Below, piece after piece: positions 4,207 through 5,511 of a stretch of DNA of 5,511 nt. Origin of the DNA: Anaerolineales bacterium (GTDB lineage: Bacteria > Chloroflexota > Anaerolineae > Anaerolineales > DRMV01); contig WFVP01000227.1 in NCBI GenBank assembly GCA_015491595.1, forward strand, positions 1-5,511. Reading direction: 5' to 3'. How positions within the stretch are numbered: the stretch's first letter is position 1; each line of letters opens with the position of its first letter. The position numbers and the translations under genes were made by a program. The notes under the pieces were generated by a model, which saw only the letters and a program-made list of their open reading frames with translations, was not told the origin of the DNA and did no database searches.

Positions 4207-5511
4207 CTAATCGAGCACAGGGTCGCAGGTGGTAAAGATAGGGATGCAGCGGCGAAGCCGCCGCTGCATCCCTTTATTCCTCTCCAAGAGGGCTTCGCCT
4301 TCAAATGCCTCTGAAGAAAGGAGGACAAGGTCTACGCCATTCACAAGGGATGGCTGCTCAAGGGAGCCCACGACAAGGGCAGAGCACTCCATCAAGGTTC
4401 CGGTTGCTGTTATCACCGCGCTTTCATTTGTTGAATAGTAGGTGGCTTCCTCGCCGCTTCCCTCTATCCTGCCTGCTGTTGCCTCCCATTCAATGGCAGG
4501 GCACATTTCGAGAGAGCCATTGCTGGCAAAGCACGAGACCTGCAGGGAGCAGCCGTTTCCGCAGTCCTCTGCCTGCAGGATGCCCGGGCTGATCTGGCAG
4601 TAGTAGGCATTTGAGCCGACAAGCACATTGACAGTGTTGCTTTCAAAGGAATCCCCAACAAAGTCAGTTGCCCTGAAAGCAATCTCATGCCTGCCCTTAG
4701 GCAGCTGGATTGAGGTGCTGTCCCGGATGTTCAGCAGCCTCTGTCCTACATGGTCAAAGGTCCTGGCAACCTGGCCGTCGACCAGCAGGTCCACCCTGTC
4801 CACATATATCCATGACCTGCCTGTCATGTTGACAAGAATGCTCTCGCCAATCTTGGCTGCCTGCTTGTCCACTGAGACAGACAGGATTGGCTCAGGAATC
4901 GTGAAGGTCTTGGAGACCTCGCAGGTATCGCAAAGATTCTGGTCCCCAGTGAACCGGCAGGTCGCCTTGCTCTCTCCCTTCTCCCCATAGTTGCAGTAGA
5001 AGACGGCTGTGAAGCCCTCCCACTTGTCAAACCTGCATGTTCCGTATGGTGTGGAATCAGAAGATGAGGTGCCGCCACCAGACCCATCTCCCAAGCGGGC
5101 ACCAATGGGTATGCCTGACTCGTTAGGAATAGGAATTCCAGGAGGCAATGGGCTGGTTATAGAGTCCCCTGGCTCGCCAGGAATGGTTATAGGCCCGGAA
5201 ATCGCCCTCCCTGTTATAGGAGACGAGGAGCCCGCGCCTGACTGGCCTGTTCCCAGATTCTCCAGCGCCACTTCCAGCCCGTCCACGACCCTCTCTGAAT
5301 CACACTCCACCTTGAGTATCGGCTCTTCAGGATTGATGCCGTCATGCAGGATGTCCACCCTCACCTCGAGAAGGTCAAAAGTCGGCTCATTCACATCTCC
5401 TGTGCCCCCGCCACCTCCTCCTGAGCCGCCGCATTCTGCCTCTGCCGCACACGCCCAGGCATAAATTCCCCCTTCCAGGTGACACTTGGCCCATCCCGAG
5501 GAGCATATGGG
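4207..5511 (-). CDS. Cys-rich, Ig-like surface or secreted protein (partial, N-terminus beyond right edge)
   Basis: The frame is open from the right edge to TAG at 4209-4207, giving 434 visible residues; the real start lies outside. An internal GTG at 5394 could mimic a start but has 39 open codons before it. In order: a Cys-containing segment (1-27), a glycine run (28-38), a possible beta domain (41-86), a Gly/Ser/Pro/Ile linker (87-153, with PITG, PGIPIPNESG), a Cys cluster (159-197, ending CDTC), an Ig-like beta-sandwich (about 207-298) and a second Cys-rich beta region (305-380, with CGNGC and a bacterial-Ig-like EWEATAGRIEG). There are 18 cysteines and four N-x-S/T sequons (Asn130, 228, 331, 362), pointing to a disulfide-bonded extracellular protein. 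No transmembrane anchor follows. Arginine is mostly AGG and ATA is frequent, unlike the his genes. I do not recognise the family; its style resembles DPANN archaeal secreted proteins. Hairpin 3 lies within its last 20 codons. Confidence 0.8.
   Translation of the reverse strand, partial: PICSSGWAKCHLEGGIYAWACAAEAECGGSGGGGGGTGDVNEPTFDLLEVRVDILHDGINPEEPILKVECDSERVVDGLEVALENLGTGQSGAGSSSPITGRAISGPITIPGEPGDSITSPLPPGIPIPNESGIPIGARLGDGSGGGTSSSDSTPYGTCRFDKWEGFTAVFYCNYGEKGESKATCRFTGDQNLCDTCEVSKTFTIPEPILSVSVDKQAAKIGESILVNMTGRSWIYVDRVDLLVDGQVARTFDHVGQRLLNIRDSTSIQLPKGRHEIAFRATDFVGDSFESNTVNVLVGSNAYYCQISPGILQAEDCGNGCSLQVSCFASNGSLEMCPAIEWEATAGRIEGSGEEATYYSTNESAVITATGTLMECSALVVGSLEQPSLVNGVDLVLLSSEAFEGEALLERNKGMQRRLRRCIPIFTTCDPVLD
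4240..4273. repeat. Hairpin 3: perfect 14-bp inverted repeat inside a coding region
   Basis: AGGGATGCAGCGGC (4240-4253) pairs perfectly with 4260-4273 around a six-base loop (GAAGCC). It lies within the last codons of the minus-strand gene and encodes GMQRRLRRCIP there. On the plus strand it is followed by TTATTCCTCTCC, a modest T-rich tail, so it might stop transcription arriving from the his operon. It shares GCAGCG...CGCTGC and the loop core with hairpin 2. Confidence 0.85.

Noticed and set aside
4161..4211. Plus-strand mini-ORF of 16 codons starting at ATG 4161 inside hairpin 2
   Set aside because: It is the palindrome read as codons, with only a poor A-rich upstream sequence; no sign of a real peptide.
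4109..4273. CRISPR array or transposon end repeats
   Set aside because: The three palindromes differ in stem sequence and spacing, there are no direct repeats with spacers, and no transposase or target duplication is visible.
3480..4328. Minus-strand open frame of 282 codons antisense to hisB and through the hairpins
   Set aside because: It is antisense to all conserved metal motifs of HisB and crosses a strong minus-strand terminator; the composition is shadow-like (many Gly, His, Gln).

Overview
The window joins two parts that look as if they come from different genomes. Positions 1 to about 4085 read as a compact, GC-rich bacterial chromosome. They carry a divergently transcribed TPR-repeat protein gene (minus strand, running off the left edge), the ribosomal protein bL32 gene rpmF, and a histidine biosynthesis operon hisG-hisC-hisB. 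Strong Shine-Dalgarno sites, sigma70-type promoters, an intrinsic terminator and nearly all-CGN arginine codons support a bacterial source. A Chloroflexota-like (Anaerolineae-type) thermophile or anaerobe is my best guess, but this comes from general protein style and not from a search.

Layout: TPR gene, minus strand, 856 to beyond the left edge, with an extended -10 promoter at 884-892. A 208-base divergent intergenic region (857-1064) holds the promoters of both neighbours. rpmF is at 1065-1247 behind a near-consensus promoter (962-990) and is closed by a hairpin terminator (1295-1321). An extended -10 promoter (1326-1334) starts just after that terminator and drives hisG (1355-2386), hisC (2389-3516) and hisB (3483-4085). 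hisG and hisC are two bases apart, and hisC and hisB overlap by 34 bases, so this is one translationally coupled operon. The three enzymes catalyse step 1 (HisG), the imidazoleglycerol-phosphate dehydratase step (HisB) and the aminotransferase step (HisC) of histidine synthesis. hisD and the remaining his genes are not in the window.

Positions 4086-4273 hold three perfect hairpins in a row (14-, 17- and 14-bp stems) whose tips share a GCGGYTWC-type core. The middle one has a T8 tract on the minus strand and forms a convincing terminator for the convergent gene. A Shine-Dalgarno sequence after hisB leads only into the first hairpin and a 12-codon mini-ORF, as if the operon had been cut off here.

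Positions 4207-5511 (minus strand) encode the C-terminal 434 residues of a cysteine-rich, low-complexity-linked protein with beta-sandwich (Ig-like) regions, probably secreted or surface-exposed. Its arginine codons are mostly AGG (12 of 15 outside the hairpin) and ATA isoleucine is common, unlike the his genes. The style recalls secreted proteins of DPANN archaea. Either this is a transfer boundary marked by hairpins, or the window is an assembly chimera joined at palindromes; the sequence alone cannot decide. No defence system, CRISPR array, tRNA, rRNA or transposase gene was seen.
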